Assembly: GCF_900142135.1 (NCBI RefSeq)
Contig: NZ_FQZU01000011.1
Span: 1 to 60,053, forward strand
DNA: 60,053 bases
From: Desulfatibacillum alkenivorans DSM 16219
GTDB lineage: Bacteria; Desulfobacterota; Desulfobacteria; Desulfobacterales; Desulfatibacillaceae
Direction of reading: 5' to 3'
Below the pieces are notes generated by a model, which worked only from the letters and a program-made list of their open reading frames with translations, searched no databases and was not told the origin of the DNA. Positions 8,227-16,326 of the stretch are shown piece after piece (the stretch's first letter is position 1; the number at the start of each line of letters is the position of its first letter). A program made the position numbers and the translations under genes.

Positions 8227-9042
8227 ATGAATTTGGATGAGCTACGTTCTCAACCCCACCTGTCTTGCTCAAGCATCAGCCTGTACATGGATTGCTCACT
8301 TGCATACAAGTTCAGGTACATGGACAAGATCAGGTCAAAATCCGTGGCAGACGCCCTGGTTTTCGGAAAGGCGATCCATGCTGTGCTTGAAAGGTTTTAC
8401 AACTCGCTCATGATCGGCGTTGTCACTCCCGTGGATGCATTGGTCGATCTTTGGGAACTCACCTGGAAGGAACATGCAGAAAACCGGAATGAAATCCACT
8501 GGAAAAGAGGCAACAGCTTTGAAACAGGCTTATTGTCCGGCAAAAGCCTTCTGGAAGCCTTTGCAAAAAAGCTGGAAGTCGTAGACACAGCTATCATTGG
8601 CGTGGAAGAAGCGTTCAGCTTTTCTGTTGATGGCTTGGACATACCAATCATTGGCGTATTCGACCTGGTTCTGGAAGATTCATCCGGGATCGTCACCATC
8701 GTGGATCACAAAACCCGAGCCAAGGCTATGCCCTCCAGGGACGCTAACGAGAGCCTTCAAGCATCTATCTATGCTCTCGCTGCAAAGATCAACGGATTCC
8801 GGTTCAATGATCTTCTCCTTCGCTTCGATTGCCTGATCAAAACGAAAGAGCCCAAATTCGAGCAGGTGTATACCACTCGATCTGAACTTGAAATCTTTCA
8901 AGTCGCCCGGCTTATCAAACAAGTATGGGCTGGAATTCAGGCGGAAGTGTGGTTGCCTAACCTCGGCTCTTGGAAATGCTCTGGATGCGGCTACAAGCAA
9001 GCCTGCCAGGATTGGATGCAGGAGGGATACGACCATGGATGA
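8227..9042 (+). CDS. PD-(D/E)XK nuclease, Cas4/RecB-like
   Basis: The 271-residue protein matches the PDDEXK_1 (RecB/AddB/Cas4) family. Visible motifs are an N-terminal SxSSISLYMDCSLAYKFRY, GKAIHAVLERF (motif with His), IGVFDLVLE (catalytic Asp), IVDHKT (D-x-K) and QASIYAL (QxxxY). A cysteine early in the protein plus the C-terminal cluster CSGCGYKQAC suggest a 4Fe-4S cluster like that in Cas4 and AddB. It would process DNA ends, probably with the annealing-type protein upstream. No CRISPR repeats or cas1/cas2 are present, so this is not an adaptation module. Its stop overlaps the start of the next gene. Confidence 0.85.
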   Translation: MNLDELRSQPHLSCSSISLYMDCSLAYKFRYMDKIRSKSVADALVFGKAIHAVLERFYNSLMIGVVTPVDALVDLWELTWKEHAENRNEIHWKRGNSFETGLLSGKSLLEAFAKKLEVVDTAIIGVEEAFSFSVDGLDIPIIGVFDLVLEDSSGIVTIVDHKTRAKAMPSRDANESLQASIYALAAKINGFRFNDLLLRFDCLIKTKEPKFEQVYTTRSELEIFQVARLIKQVWAGIQAEVWLPNLGSWKCSGCGYKQACQDWMQEGYDHG

Positions 9043-9316
9043 TAAAATCGTCTCAACTGCTCAGAACTGGCTGACCATCGACCAGGGCCACAGCGAACTT
9101 AAGCTGGTGGATCTGACCATGATCATGCACAGCCACTCCACCGATAAGGTGATTCAGTTCCTGGGTTACCTTTGCCAGGATTACGACCGCGACCTGAAAC
9201 GCCATATCCGAAAAGACAAGACCGATCCTCGCATCAACGACATCGTCGCCAGGAGGTTTCGGGTCAAGATGGCAATGCGTACAATGCAAAACGCAATGAC
9301 CAGGAAGGCAGCTTGA
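9035..9316 (+). CDS. Small unknown protein coupled to the Cas4-like nuclease
   Basis: The ATG at 9035, preceded by GGAGGGATACGACC, overlaps the nuclease stop by 8 bases, so translation is coupled. The product of 93 residues starts MDDKIVSTAQNWLTIDQGHS and ends in a basic helix (RRFRVKMAMRTMQNAMTRKAA). A longer in-frame open frame starting at 8888 is unlikely because it would lie inside the nuclease gene. No known domain is recognised; size and context suggest a plasmid/ICE accessory protein. Confidence 0.65.
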   Translation: MDDKIVSTAQNWLTIDQGHSELKLVDLTMIMHSHSTDKVIQFLGYLCQDYDRDLKRHIRKDKTDPRINDIVARRFRVKMAMRTMQNAMTRKAA

Positions 9317-9399
9317 ACTGCCTGCATTACTCGGTCAGGATCACCATGCAGGATAATCGCTTTACTCTGACAAAAATAGCTTCCTTCACAGACAAAGCT

Positions 9400-9513
9400 G
9401 GAGGGTTGGGGAGGGTAGGACAGTTCTACACCGAACTTTCTATATTTAGAGAATTAAATTTTTCCCATAGCAAGAAAGGTAGGTAAAAACCCTCCAACCC
9501 TCCTAACCCTCCC
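9400..9513. repeat. G-rich imperfect inverted repeat in a gene-free gap
   Basis: Between two small genes, a G-rich arm (9400-9420, with runs GGG, GGGG, GGG, GG) is matched by a C-rich arm (9490-9513, CCCTCCAACCCTCC then TAACCCTCCC) about 70 bases later. The arms pair imperfectly, and the G-rich arm could also fold into a two-layer G-quadruplex. The loop between them has no ORF and contains a short AT-rich stretch. It could be a terminator-like structure, a replication or transfer site, or a regulatory leader for the 130-residue protein. Confidence 0.45.
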
Positions 9514-9593
9514 TGAGTGAGAATCCTGCAAGAGATAACAACCACCTGTCCGGGGCAAATCCTGTCCCGGTTTCTATATGGAGAATCCTTGTT

Positions 9594-9986
9594 ATGAACG
9601 AAAACACCGCTACGTCCGAACGCCTTGAGTCTGAATGTCAGGCTCATTGGAAACACCTTGGCCTGAATAGCCCTGAAGATGTGCAGGCCTACATCCAGGC
9701 AATCTTCGATTCCTGTGAAAGCCAATCAGAAGTTATATCCGCTCTGTACGAGCTGCTCTTTCCTGCTTGGGACAACATCGACAAGATTAACGGCTATCCC
9801 ATTGTAGGAGAAGAATTCTGGTTGTTTGTTTCCAGGCGCTTCATCGACTTCGACCGAATTCACCACCCGAGAGTTATGCCTGGAGGAGCCTGGATGAACG
9901 TGGGCTTCGCTTCTGACAAGTCCCTTGCGCCGTGGGAAATCAGCTTCACCGGCTGCAATGCTGAACTGATCGCCCTGGCCTCATAA
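9594..9986 (+). CDS. Unknown 130-residue plasmid/ICE-type protein
   Basis: The protein starts MNENTATSERLESECQAHWK. ATGGAGAATCC, which overlaps a weak GGAG, lies just before the ATG at 9594. It has no signal peptide, membrane helix or metal motif. The stretch GYPIVGEEFWLFVSRRFIDFDR and the proline/glycine-rich segment MPGGAWMNVGF suggest a compact alpha/beta fold. It sits between the nuclease block and the DUF932 gene, with similar GC content. I do not recognise a family. Confidence 0.65.
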   Translation: MNENTATSERLESECQAHWKHLGLNSPEDVQAYIQAIFDSCESQSEVISALYELLFPAWDNIDKINGYPIVGEEFWLFVSRRFIDFDRIHHPRVMPGGAWMNVGFASDKSLAPWEISFTGCNAELIALAS

Positions 9987-10039
9987 GCCGCCTGATTCCT
10001 GATTATACTCATACCTTATAATATAAAGGAGAACCTGTT

Positions 10040-10975
10040 ATGCAAACTATGACCACCATGGAAAATGCCTGGAACCGTGTATCTGAACTGTCCCAAAACT
10101 GCTTCGACGATCTGGTCCCTGTGAAAGACATCCGGTTTGAAGGCATCGACAATATGTTTATCGGGGAAGAGCGCCACCCGGTTCGCACTACTGCTCAGAG
10201 GCAGATCGCCACTCGACTGGGCGTACCTTATTCGTACCTGTCCAAATGCGATGCTGATCTTCAGACCGAGAATCTGGGCTACTGGCTGGCCAGGGAGAAG
10301 AACGATGAATTCTTTGTTCGATTCGACGGAACCGAAGTCAGAGCTTTATTCACGCCCCGTTACCAGCCGGTCGATAACATCAGGGTGATGGAACGGCTGG
10401 AACAGATGGGATTCGGACCTGACATGAAAATTCAGTTGGCTCTGGACGCCGAGTTCTTCTCCCTTTCCATTCCCGACCACGAGAAGACCTTTGTCGTGGG
10501 AAATGACGACAAGCTGACTCCCGGCATCACCGTGTGCAATTCAGAGGTCGGTAGAGCCGCCTTATCCATCGCAGCTTTCGTTCTGCGTCTGGTCTGCACC
10601 AATGGCCTGATTGCCAAAACGGCTGTATCTGCCTCTTATAGGCATATCAGTGCAAAGGTAATGGAAGTGTTCCCGGAAACCTTTCAACAGGTAGCCGGAG
10701 AACTGGACGTTCAACAAACGCGGTTCCGGCTGTCCATGGAGAGCCAGGTTGAAAATCCGTCCAACACTATTCACTCCTTTAATCGGCAATTCCAGCTTGC
10801 CGATCCCGAGATACAAGCAGTGGACTGGGCCTATCCGCAGGAAATGGAGAATCCCGCCACCATGTTCAACGTGGTTAACACATACACCAAAGCCAGTCAG
10901 GCCCCTGGCCTGAATGCAGAAGCCAGTCACCGGCTTGGTCGTGTGGGAGGCGCTATTTTGGGGATGGTGAAATAG
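10040..10975 (+). CDS. DUF932 family plasmid/phage-associated protein
   Basis: The 311-residue protein resembles DUF932, common on plasmids, phages and integrative elements and often beside recombination genes. Typical features are the N-terminal helix bundle with RQIATRLGVPYSYLSKC, FFVRFDGTEVRALFTPRYQPVDN and the C-terminal RLVCTNGLIAKTAVSASYRHIS, where the CTNG-type turn followed by an aromatic/basic segment is characteristic. Its biochemical role is not established. A good ribosome binding site (AAGGAGAACCTGTT) precedes the ATG. Two hairpins follow the stop, so this is the last gene of the 7291-10975 block. Confidence 0.8.
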   Translation: MQTMTTMENAWNRVSELSQNCFDDLVPVKDIRFEGIDNMFIGEERHPVRTTAQRQIATRLGVPYSYLSKCDADLQTENLGYWLAREKNDEFFVRFDGTEVRALFTPRYQPVDNIRVMERLEQMGFGPDMKIQLALDAEFFSLSIPDHEKTFVVGNDDKLTPGITVCNSEVGRAALSIAAFVLRLVCTNGLIAKTAVSASYRHISAKVMEVFPETFQQVAGELDVQQTRFRLSMESQVENPSNTIHSFNRQFQLADPEIQAVDWAYPQEMENPATMFNVVNTYTKASQAPGLNAEASHRLGRVGGAILGMVK

Positions 10976-10977
10976 AA

Positions 10978-11035
10978 AATGCAGTACGCTGCATTATGAG
11001 ATTAGCCCCTGCCTGCCGGAAGGTGGGTGGGGGCT
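10978..11035 (+). terminator. Tandem hairpins ending the 7291-10975 block
   Basis: A perfect hairpin (AATGCAG-TACG-CTGCATT, 10978-10995) begins within three bases of the stop of the DUF932 gene. A second GC-rich hairpin (AGCCCC..GGGGCT, 11004-11035) is followed by ATAAACTTTC. The lack of a long U-tract makes a purely intrinsic mechanism uncertain, but the position is right for transcript 3' end formation. Confidence 0.6.
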
Positions 11036-11123
11036 ATAAACTTTCGAGACTACTTGAAAAATTACTCCGCAGACAGTATGATGAAATAATTATAAATTGA
11101 TTGCATCTTAACAAGGAGGGGGA

Positions 11124-13655
11124 ATGAGAAAGCCGAAAGACATTATTTTCACTTGCCAGTTTGATGATTGTAAAAAGGATTACACTATTAATCAGCTCCT
11201 AATCGCTGCGTACAGGCATGGAATTGCATTTCTTGATATAAAACGTAGTAGGTTCAAGCCTCGTATAGGAATAACATGTACACATTGTAATAGAACAACA
11301 TTTTATACTTGTTCCAAGGGAAAGTATTCAAAAATCAAAAGAAAATTGGGAAAGTCCTTGAATTTGGTTAAGTATGGTTATTCTGAAGATGATATCTCTT
11401 CATTTGATCAGCAATATGAATTAGTACCAGATAATATATTTCCCAAAAATCAATTATTTTATAGATGGGAATTATCAAGATTAGATTATATTACTTTCAA
11501 TGTCGATTATAGTAATATAGCAAATGATACAAAAAAAATATTGAGGTATCAAATTTTTGAATTTATAGAATCAGCAAAGTCCGCCCCATATTTGACTTTA
11601 TTAAGTTTTAAATTCCATGATTTTTTCAAATACACCGAAAACATATTAGTGGGAAGAGCGGCTGTGCCTGGATTATCTCAAAAACTTTTGATTATTAATA
11701 CACACAATACTAATAACAAATCAAATGAAGGTTCAAATAAAAACAACGTTTTAAAAAATTTTGGGAATGGCTTTAGCAAAATAATTGTCGGACTTAAAAA
11801 TCGTATAAAACAAATATTTCGCATATCATGGAACGTCATATCATGCTCTCCTGAAATTCTGTTTTTACTCCAGGTTTTAAAGAGAGTGCTTTTTAAATAT
11901 AGTTTAAGCGATTTTCCTATAGGATGGTTTTCTACACATGACATAAAATTTCTCAATAGCTCAAATCCATCATTCGAACTGAATAATATTAACTTTAATT
12001 CTGAAAGTTTAGTGGACGGTCTTGATATTGAGGGGTACTGTTATTGTGATATTGTCAATGTTATCGATTGCAATAAAAATGTTAAAGTGTTTTCGTTCCA
12101 GGAAGATGAAATTCAAAATCTCCAAGGCATAGAAAATAGTACTGGTCTGATCGTTTTTCCTAGACACTATTTCATGGATTTTGTAAGAGATCATCTATTC
12201 AAATTTGCGCATAAGGCCGGTTATATTTTGAATCCTGGGGAGGAACCTGAAAAATCAAGCTATATTGAATCCAAATCAAAAATCGTAAATTGTGTAACTT
12301 TTTTAAATACTTGTGAAGACATCATCTCTCATTGTTTAGAGTTCCAAACTGAGTACGCCTATCTTTTTAGCGGGGAAATTGAGTCTTTGGGAGAGACAAA
12401 TATCAGGACAATATTTAACACTATTCATTACTGCTCGGAAAATTTGGCCACTGAAAAAGTTCGTCGGTTAGTTTCAGAATACTCAAACAGTGTTCTCCTG
12501 GCATTCATTGAAGAATCACGCAAAAACACCCATTCTACTAAATCCATTGTCGCTTTAGTAGTCGGCAATCTTGTTAAATTGAGCGATGAAATCTCTCATG
12601 AAAAAAACGGTTCCAGTATACAAAATAATGAAGTTGAAAAAATCTATCCAAAAAAAGAGATAGAAAAAATTGATAACAAATACACCGCTTGCAAAAATAT
12701 TGTCTCAGTCAATGAACAAATTGACTCAATCAAAATTAGGATAGCCCAGTTCGTAAACAGCCCTGCTAATCAATTCCAGATTCTCTTTACTGGAGAATCT
12801 GGAACTGGCAAAGAGCTTTTTGCGAAAGCGGCTCATCAAATGCTAAGACCAGATGGACCTTTCAAAGCTATCAACTGTGGCTCTATTCAACCTACATTAT
12901 TAGAGAGCGAGCTCTTTGGGCATGTAAAAGGCGCCTTTTCAGGAGCTGCGGAAAGTCGCGTAGGGGTTTTTGGGGCTGCCAATGGGGGCACTTTGTTCTT
13001 GGACGAAATCGGCGAAATGCCAATAGATCAGCAAAAAGCTCTACTTCGCGTTCTTGAAACAAAAAAATACCGCATGGTTGGAGCAGGTTATGAATCTGAG
13101 GAGCTCATTTTTAACGGAAATATTGTTTGCGCCACCAATGCGAACATTGAAGAAATGATAGAATCAAAAAAATTTCGAACTGACCTGTTTTATCGGATAA
13201 ACAAAATTACTTTTCATATCCCTCCCCTAAAAAATAGACCTGAAGACATTCCCTTCCTGACAGATGCGTTTGTTCTTGAGGCATTGAAAGAGATGAAAAT
13301 GCCGGCGGATGCCATTTCCGTTCAGAACGCATTCATTCGACGCCTTCAATCTTTAGAGTGGCCAGGCAATGTCAGAGAGCTCAAATCCCTTATTGAACGG
13401 ATTGTCCATGAAAAGGTGTTAGAAAAACAACCCTCCGAACTTGTCCCGTCAGACCTTGAAAATTATCGACCTGAAAATGAGGCGGGCCTAATAAATGCAC
13501 GGCGTGCGCCTATCGAAAATATACCCATACCCAAATCCAACCGCCAGAAGGCACTGGATGCTATTGAGAAAGCAGGAAGCAATAAAACGGAAGCTGCCAA
13601 GTTACTTGGCATAAGCCGAAAAACTTTGTACAACTGGTTATCTATGGATGAATAA
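11124..13655 (+). CDS. Sigma-54 enhancer-binding activator with a large unknown sensor region
   Basis: The 843-residue protein has a C-terminal sigma-54 AAA+ domain (about residues 540-780) with Walker A GESGTGKE (~556), the sigma-54 contact loop as GAFSGA (~602) instead of GAFTGA, Walker B LFLDEIGE, and [13 protein letters not shown] Fis-type helix-turn-helix ends the protein ([20 protein letters not shown]). The N-terminal ~540 residues are unknown: they begin with a likely zinc ribbon ([10 protein letters not shown] and [12 protein letters not shown]), with no receiver, PAS or GAF domain evident. The gene is AT-rich. An array of GTGTGTAA sites and a consensus sigma-54 promoter lie 93-235 bases downstream, so the target is very probably the next gene. 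Confidence 0.88.
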   Translation: MRKPKDIIFTCQFDDCKKDYTINQLLIAAYRHGIAFLDIKRSRFKPRIGITCTHCNRTTFYTCSKGKYSKIKRKLGKSLNLVKYGYSEDDISSFDQQYELVPDNIFPKNQLFYRWELSRLDYITFNVDYSNIANDTKKILRYQIFEFIESAKSAPYLTLLSFKFHDFFKYTENILVGRAAVPGLSQKLLIINTHNTNNKSNEGSNKNNVLKNFGNGFSKIIVGLKNRIKQIFRISWNVISCSPEILFLLQVLKRVLFKYSLSDFPIGWFSTHDIKFLNSSNPSFELNNINFNSESLVDGLDIEGYCYCDIVNVIDCNKNVKVFSFQEDEIQNLQGIENSTGLIVFPRHYFMDFVRDHLFKFAHKAGYILNPGEEPEKSSYIESKSKIVNCVTFLNTCEDIISHCLEFQTEYAYLFSGEIESLGETNIRTIFNTIHYCSENLATEKVRRLVSEYSNSVLLAFIEESRKNTHSTKSIVALVVGNLVKLSDEISHEKNGSSIQNNEVEKIYPKKEIEKIDNKYTACKNIVSVNEQIDSIKIRIAQFVNSPANQFQILFTGESGTGKELFAKAAHQMLRPDGPFKAINCGSIQPTLLESELFGHVKGAFSGAAESRVGVFGAANGGTLFLDEIGEMPIDQQKALLRVLETKKYRMVGAGYESEELIFNGNIVCATNANIEEMIESKKFRTDLFYRINKITFHIPPLKNRPEDIPFLTDAFVLEALKEMKMPADAISVQNAFIRRLQSLEWPGNVRELKSLIERIVHEKVLEKQPSELVPSDLENYRPENEAGLINARRAPIENIPIPKSNRQKALDAIEKAGSNKTEAAKLLGISRKTLYNWLSMDE

Positions 13656-13748
13656 AAATCCGCCTTTACTGCAGAGATCTTCCACGTTTTGTTCTCATAA
13701 TTAATCGCTGAGACGAATATTTCTTCTTTCCTTTGACGCCCCTCACTT

Positions 13749-13818
13749 GTGTGTAATGAGTGTGTAAAGTTACACGGATTACACACAATCCCCATGATTT
13801 TACACACTATTATACACC
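13749..13818. promoter_or_regulatory. Array of six GTGTGTAA-type sites (candidate activator-binding sites)
   Basis: Six copies of the octamer GTGTGTAA or its complement TTACACAC, with up to two mismatches, are packed here: direct copies start at 13749 and 13760, reverse copies at 13770, 13779, 13800 and 13811. Spacings of 9-11 bases place them about one helical turn apart, and the inner copies form nested palindromes (GTGTGTAA-AG-TTACAC). The array lies 58-127 bases upstream of the sigma-54 promoter at 13875, the usual distance for enhancer sites, and directly downstream of the activator gene. Confidence 0.7.
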
Positions 13819-13874
13819 ACGTATTTTATAAGCAACATATTGAAATAATTATAAATAAAATTATTAGTCCACCT

Positions 13875-13890
13875 TGGCACAGCACTTGCG
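13875..13890 (+). promoter_or_regulatory. Consensus sigma-54 promoter in the island
   Basis: The sequence TGGCACAGCACTTGCG matches the sigma-54 consensus TGGCAC-N5-TTGCW almost perfectly, with GG (13876-13877) and GC (13888-13889) at the required 12-base offset. Transcription would start near 13900 and reach the small gene at 13982 after about 80 bases. The gap 13656-13981 holds only this promoter and the upstream site array. Confidence 0.8.
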
Positions 13891-13981
13891 ATAGGCTACC
13901 CCAAGACATTTTGCGAAACGATGCTGGGCATGAGGTCTATGAAACTGACTGGAACCCAATATAATTTAAAGGGAGGTGTGT

Positions 13982-14380
13982 GTGCCTATATTGTCAGATG
14001 GAGTTTTAAGCAGTATCTCATTTAGGGGCGAGGGTATTTTCGAGTTCGATCGGTTGGAAGATAGTCAGGTGGCCCAACTGAAAAGCATCTCAAAAAGGCA
14101 GCGCGCCAAATATAAACGATTTGCCCAAGTGCCTGTCCAGGTAATATCCGTTCTCTGGGAAATGGGCTTTATTCCGGGTGAGGCTCCTCAAGAGGGAATG
14201 AAAATGCGAAATCTTGCAGAATTACTGGATGCCTCACTTAAGCAAGGAGAAGCAAACAGCGATTACTATTGGCTGTACGAAAAAATAGTCAAAGAAGAAA
14301 TGATGGCATTTGATAGTCCTAAGCATTCCGCAAGAAGGCATAAAAACTTGGCAAAGGCGTTACGAAGAAAGCATAAATGA
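13982..14380 (+). CDS. Small basic protein under the island's sigma-54 promoter
   Basis: The GTG at 13982 is chosen because AAAGGGAGG lies five bases before it; a GTG six bases earlier would overlap that site. The product has 132 residues, starts MPILSDGVLSSISFRGEGIF, and ends in a very basic tail (HSARRHKNLAKALRRKHK). The basic tail and an internal segment KSISKRQRAKYKRF suggest nucleic-acid binding, but no known domain is recognised. It is the direct target of the sigma-54 promoter and lies upstream of the excisionase-like and integrase genes, so a role in element mobilisation or its control is a reasonable inference. Confidence 0.65.
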   Translation: MPILSDGVLSSISFRGEGIFEFDRLEDSQVAQLKSISKRQRAKYKRFAQVPVQVISVLWEMGFIPGEAPQEGMKMRNLAELLDASLKQGEANSDYYWLYEKIVKEEMMAFDSPKHSARRHKNLAKALRRKHK

Positions 14381-14527
14381 AAGAATGCGAGGCCTGATCA
14401 AGGTGATCTTTCCCCTGATCATGCATGATATTCTATAAAAAAACGCTGAAATCCGGTTGTGCCTCTTCAGAGAAAAATTTGCATGGTAAACTAAAAAGGT
14501 GAACGATAATCCCAATTTCTTAAACAG

Positions 14528-14558
14528 GGCGATGTGCAGCAATGCATATCGCCTTTTT
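14528..14558 (+). terminator. Intrinsic hairpin terminator/attenuator before the excisionase gene
   Basis: GGCGATGTGC pairs fully with GCATATCGCC (ten base pairs, one G-U) around a six-base loop and is followed by TTTTTGCG, a classical intrinsic terminator. The ribosome binding site of the excisionase-like gene starts only eight bases later. It could simply end the transcript of the 13982 gene, or act as an attenuator limiting read-through into excisionase and integrase. Confidence 0.7.
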
Positions 14559-14576
14559 GCGTTCCAGGAGGAATAT

Positions 14577-14813
14577 ATGGAACTGATCAAGCTCAAAGAA
14601 TTAGCAAAACGAACGTCTATAGAGGTTCGCACGCTAAGGTATTACGCTAAGAGAAAAGGCATGCCCAATTACAAGATAGGGAGAACCATTCGTGTTAATC
14701 CCGAAGAATTTGAGGAATGGCTCTCTCAATTCAAGCATAGCGTTGAAACCAAAAAGGAGGCGGAGCGCAACTTGGACTCTCTAGTGAACGATGTGTGCGG
14801 CTCATACAGATAA
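14577..14813 (+). CDS. xis: Excisionase-like helix-turn-helix protein
   Basis: The ATG at 14577 follows AGGAGGAATAT; the open frame extends upstream through the terminator hairpin, but that start has no good ribosome binding site. The 78-residue product MELIKLKELAKRTSIEVRTL and following RYYAKRKGMPNYKIGRTIRV is a HTH_17/MerR-like DNA-binding domain of the excisionase/recombination directionality type, with the usual final FEEWL. It lies 76 bases before the integrase gene on the same strand, the normal arrangement for Xis-Int pairs. It probably bends DNA at the attachment site and sets the direction of recombination. Confidence 0.75.
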   Translation: MELIKLKELAKRTSIEVRTLRYYAKRKGMPNYKIGRTIRVNPEEFEEWLSQFKHSVETKKEAERNLDSLVNDVCGSYR

Positions 14814-14889
14814 AATCTTGTTCCCCCCCCTTGGATCTGCTATTTTTGCCCAATGCAATTGTGCAGCCAAGGGTAGAAAGGAGGCTAAT

Positions 14890-16137
14890 ATGCCTTGGCG
14901 TAAATATCCCTGGACTCAGGGAACACACGGTCGTTGTTACAAAATTGGCGTAGGTGTAAATGTCAGGTGCGACAAAGACAAAATCTGGCGTGTTTATGTT
15001 AACAGGGGCGACCAAAGAAAGAATAGAACCATGGGCGCGGGACGCGAGGGCTTGACAAGCGCTATTAAGGCCGCTGAGGCCATCGCGGAGAAACTGAGTG
15101 GGATTCCGGCCCAATCCGCCCTGCCCCCACCCAACCATTGTCCGGATTTCACAAGCTACGCTAAGGACTGGCTTGAGGGTGGAAAGATCAGATGGAAGGA
15201 ATACACGTGGGAGCGGTACGAACAGCTTCTCCGCATTCACATTTTGCCAAGTCCGGTATTTAAGGATAGAGCCATGGATAAAATCCAACGGCAAGAAATC
15301 AAGTCCATGCTCACAGAGTTGGGTAAAACGCGATCTCCAGCCACGGTGGAGGCCGCTCACTCCGTAATTCACAGCATTCTATACCAAGCAATGGATGATG
15401 GCCATGTAAATTCAAATCCGGCAGGGAGGCTGTTGAGACACATTCTTAAGTCAAAAAATGAGCGTGACCAAAAAGAGGCGGACCCGTTTAAAAAGAAAGA
15501 AAGGGACCGCTTCCTGGAAACAGCAGAGAAAATGTGCAATCGTTCAGAGGTCATGATCCTGAAAATGATGGTCCATGCTGGGCTGAGGTTGGGAGAAACC
15601 CTTGCCATGAAGGAGGAAGGGCTGGATCTTGAAAGGGGTTCCTATCACGTCACGGAAACCTTCAAGCGTGGCAGCTTTTCCAAGCCAAAGACTAAGAAGT
15701 CCCGTCGCATAGTGGACTTGCCGGACTTTTTGGTTGAAGACCTGAGACGTCACGTCGTCATGCTCCGTCGGGAGAGTTTGGAACGGGGCAAGGGCGGGGA
15801 TATTAGCCTCTTGTTCCCGGACCCTGCTACCTTGTTGGAATGCCCGTACAGCCAGAAAAAAATCCAGGGGCTGATGAAGAAGGTTTGCCGCAAGGCTAAA
15901 CTTAAGATGCGCAACCCGCATGACTTGAGGCATACCTATGCAACAATCATGCTCATGGCGCATCAGAGCCCGGCCTATGTGCAGCGGCAGATGGGTCACA
16001 GTTCCTTCCAGATTACCGTGGACGTCTACGGACACTGGATACCTGGAGAGGGAAGACGGCAATTGGATGAAGCGTTGATGCCCTCCGAAAAAACCGGGCG
16101 GGAAAAGGGTAATCATGGGGTGAAAAGGAGCGGTTAG
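14890..16137 (+). CDS. int: Tyrosine recombinase/integrase of the island
   Basis: The start at 14890 (MPWRKYPWTQGTHGRCYKIG) is supported by AAAGGAGGCTAAT just before it. The 415-residue product has an N-terminal Arm/SAM-like core-binding domain (about 85-170) and a catalytic domain with Arg in HAGLRLGETL (~230), HDLRHTYATI (His-x-x-Arg, ~347), a second His in MGHSS, and the nucleophilic Tyr in VDVYGHW (~379). All catalytic residues are present, so the element may still be mobile. It ends 92 bases from the 3' end of a tRNA-Leu gene, the classical target for this class of integrase. Confidence 0.92.
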   Translation: MPWRKYPWTQGTHGRCYKIGVGVNVRCDKDKIWRVYVNRGDQRKNRTMGAGREGLTSAIKAAEAIAEKLSGIPAQSALPPPNHCPDFTSYAKDWLEGGKIRWKEYTWERYEQLLRIHILPSPVFKDRAMDKIQRQEIKSMLTELGKTRSPATVEAAHSVIHSILYQAMDDGHVNSNPAGRLLRHILKSKNERDQKEADPFKKKERDRFLETAEKMCNRSEVMILKMMVHAGLRLGETLAMKEEGLDLERGSYHVTETFKRGSFSKPKTKKSRRIVDLPDFLVEDLRRHVVMLRRESLERGKGGDISLLFPDPATLLECPYSQKKIQGLMKKVCRKAKLKMRNPHDLRHTYATIMLMAHQSPAYVQRQMGHSSFQITVDVYGHWIPGEGRRQLDEALMPSEKTGREKGNHGVKRSG

Positions 16138-16181
16138 CCCCCAATGAGCTTGGACGGAAAATGCACATTTCTGCACATGAA

Positions 16182-16217
16182 AAAAGGCGACCCGGATAAC
16201 TATCCGAAATCGCCTTT
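16182..16217. terminator. Bidirectional terminator between integrase and tRNA-Leu
   Basis: AAAAGGCGA and TCGCCTTT form the outer stem, with an inner GGATA/TATCC stem. The structure is flanked by A- and T-rich runs on both sides. It can stop transcription from the integrase (plus strand) and from the tRNA (minus strand). Confidence 0.75.
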
Positions 16218-16229
16218 AATCTGAGTATT

Positions 16230-16315
16230 TGGTGCCGAAGGCCGGACTTGAACCGGCACGGGCGTGGCCCACTACCCCCTCAAGATAGCGTGTCTACCAA
16301 TTCCACCACTTCGGC
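16230..16315 (-). tRNA. tRNA-Leu(GAG)
   Basis: Read on the minus strand, GCCGAAG and CTTCGGC form the acceptor stem, with the discriminator A and an encoded CCA. The D-loop has GTGGAATTGGTAGACACGC, the anticodon stem-loop is CTATC-TTGAGGG-GGTAG (anticodon GAG), a long variable arm follows, and the T-loop is GGTTCAAGTCC. The total of 86 bases including CCA is normal for tRNA-Leu. The integrase gene points at its 3' end, so this is the likely attachment site; the other copy of the att repeat is not visible and is probably outside the window. Confidence 0.95.
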
Positions 16316-16326
16316 AAGGTTGTCTT

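Noticed and set aside
8227-9042. Cas4-like nuclease as a sign of a CRISPR system
   Set aside because: No repeat-spacer array and no cas1, cas2 or effector genes are present in the window; the context is a recombination block.
9400-9513. Diversity-generating retroelement or template repeat
   Set aside because: No reverse transcriptase gene and no adenine-specific variation between repeats; only an inverted repeat is seen.
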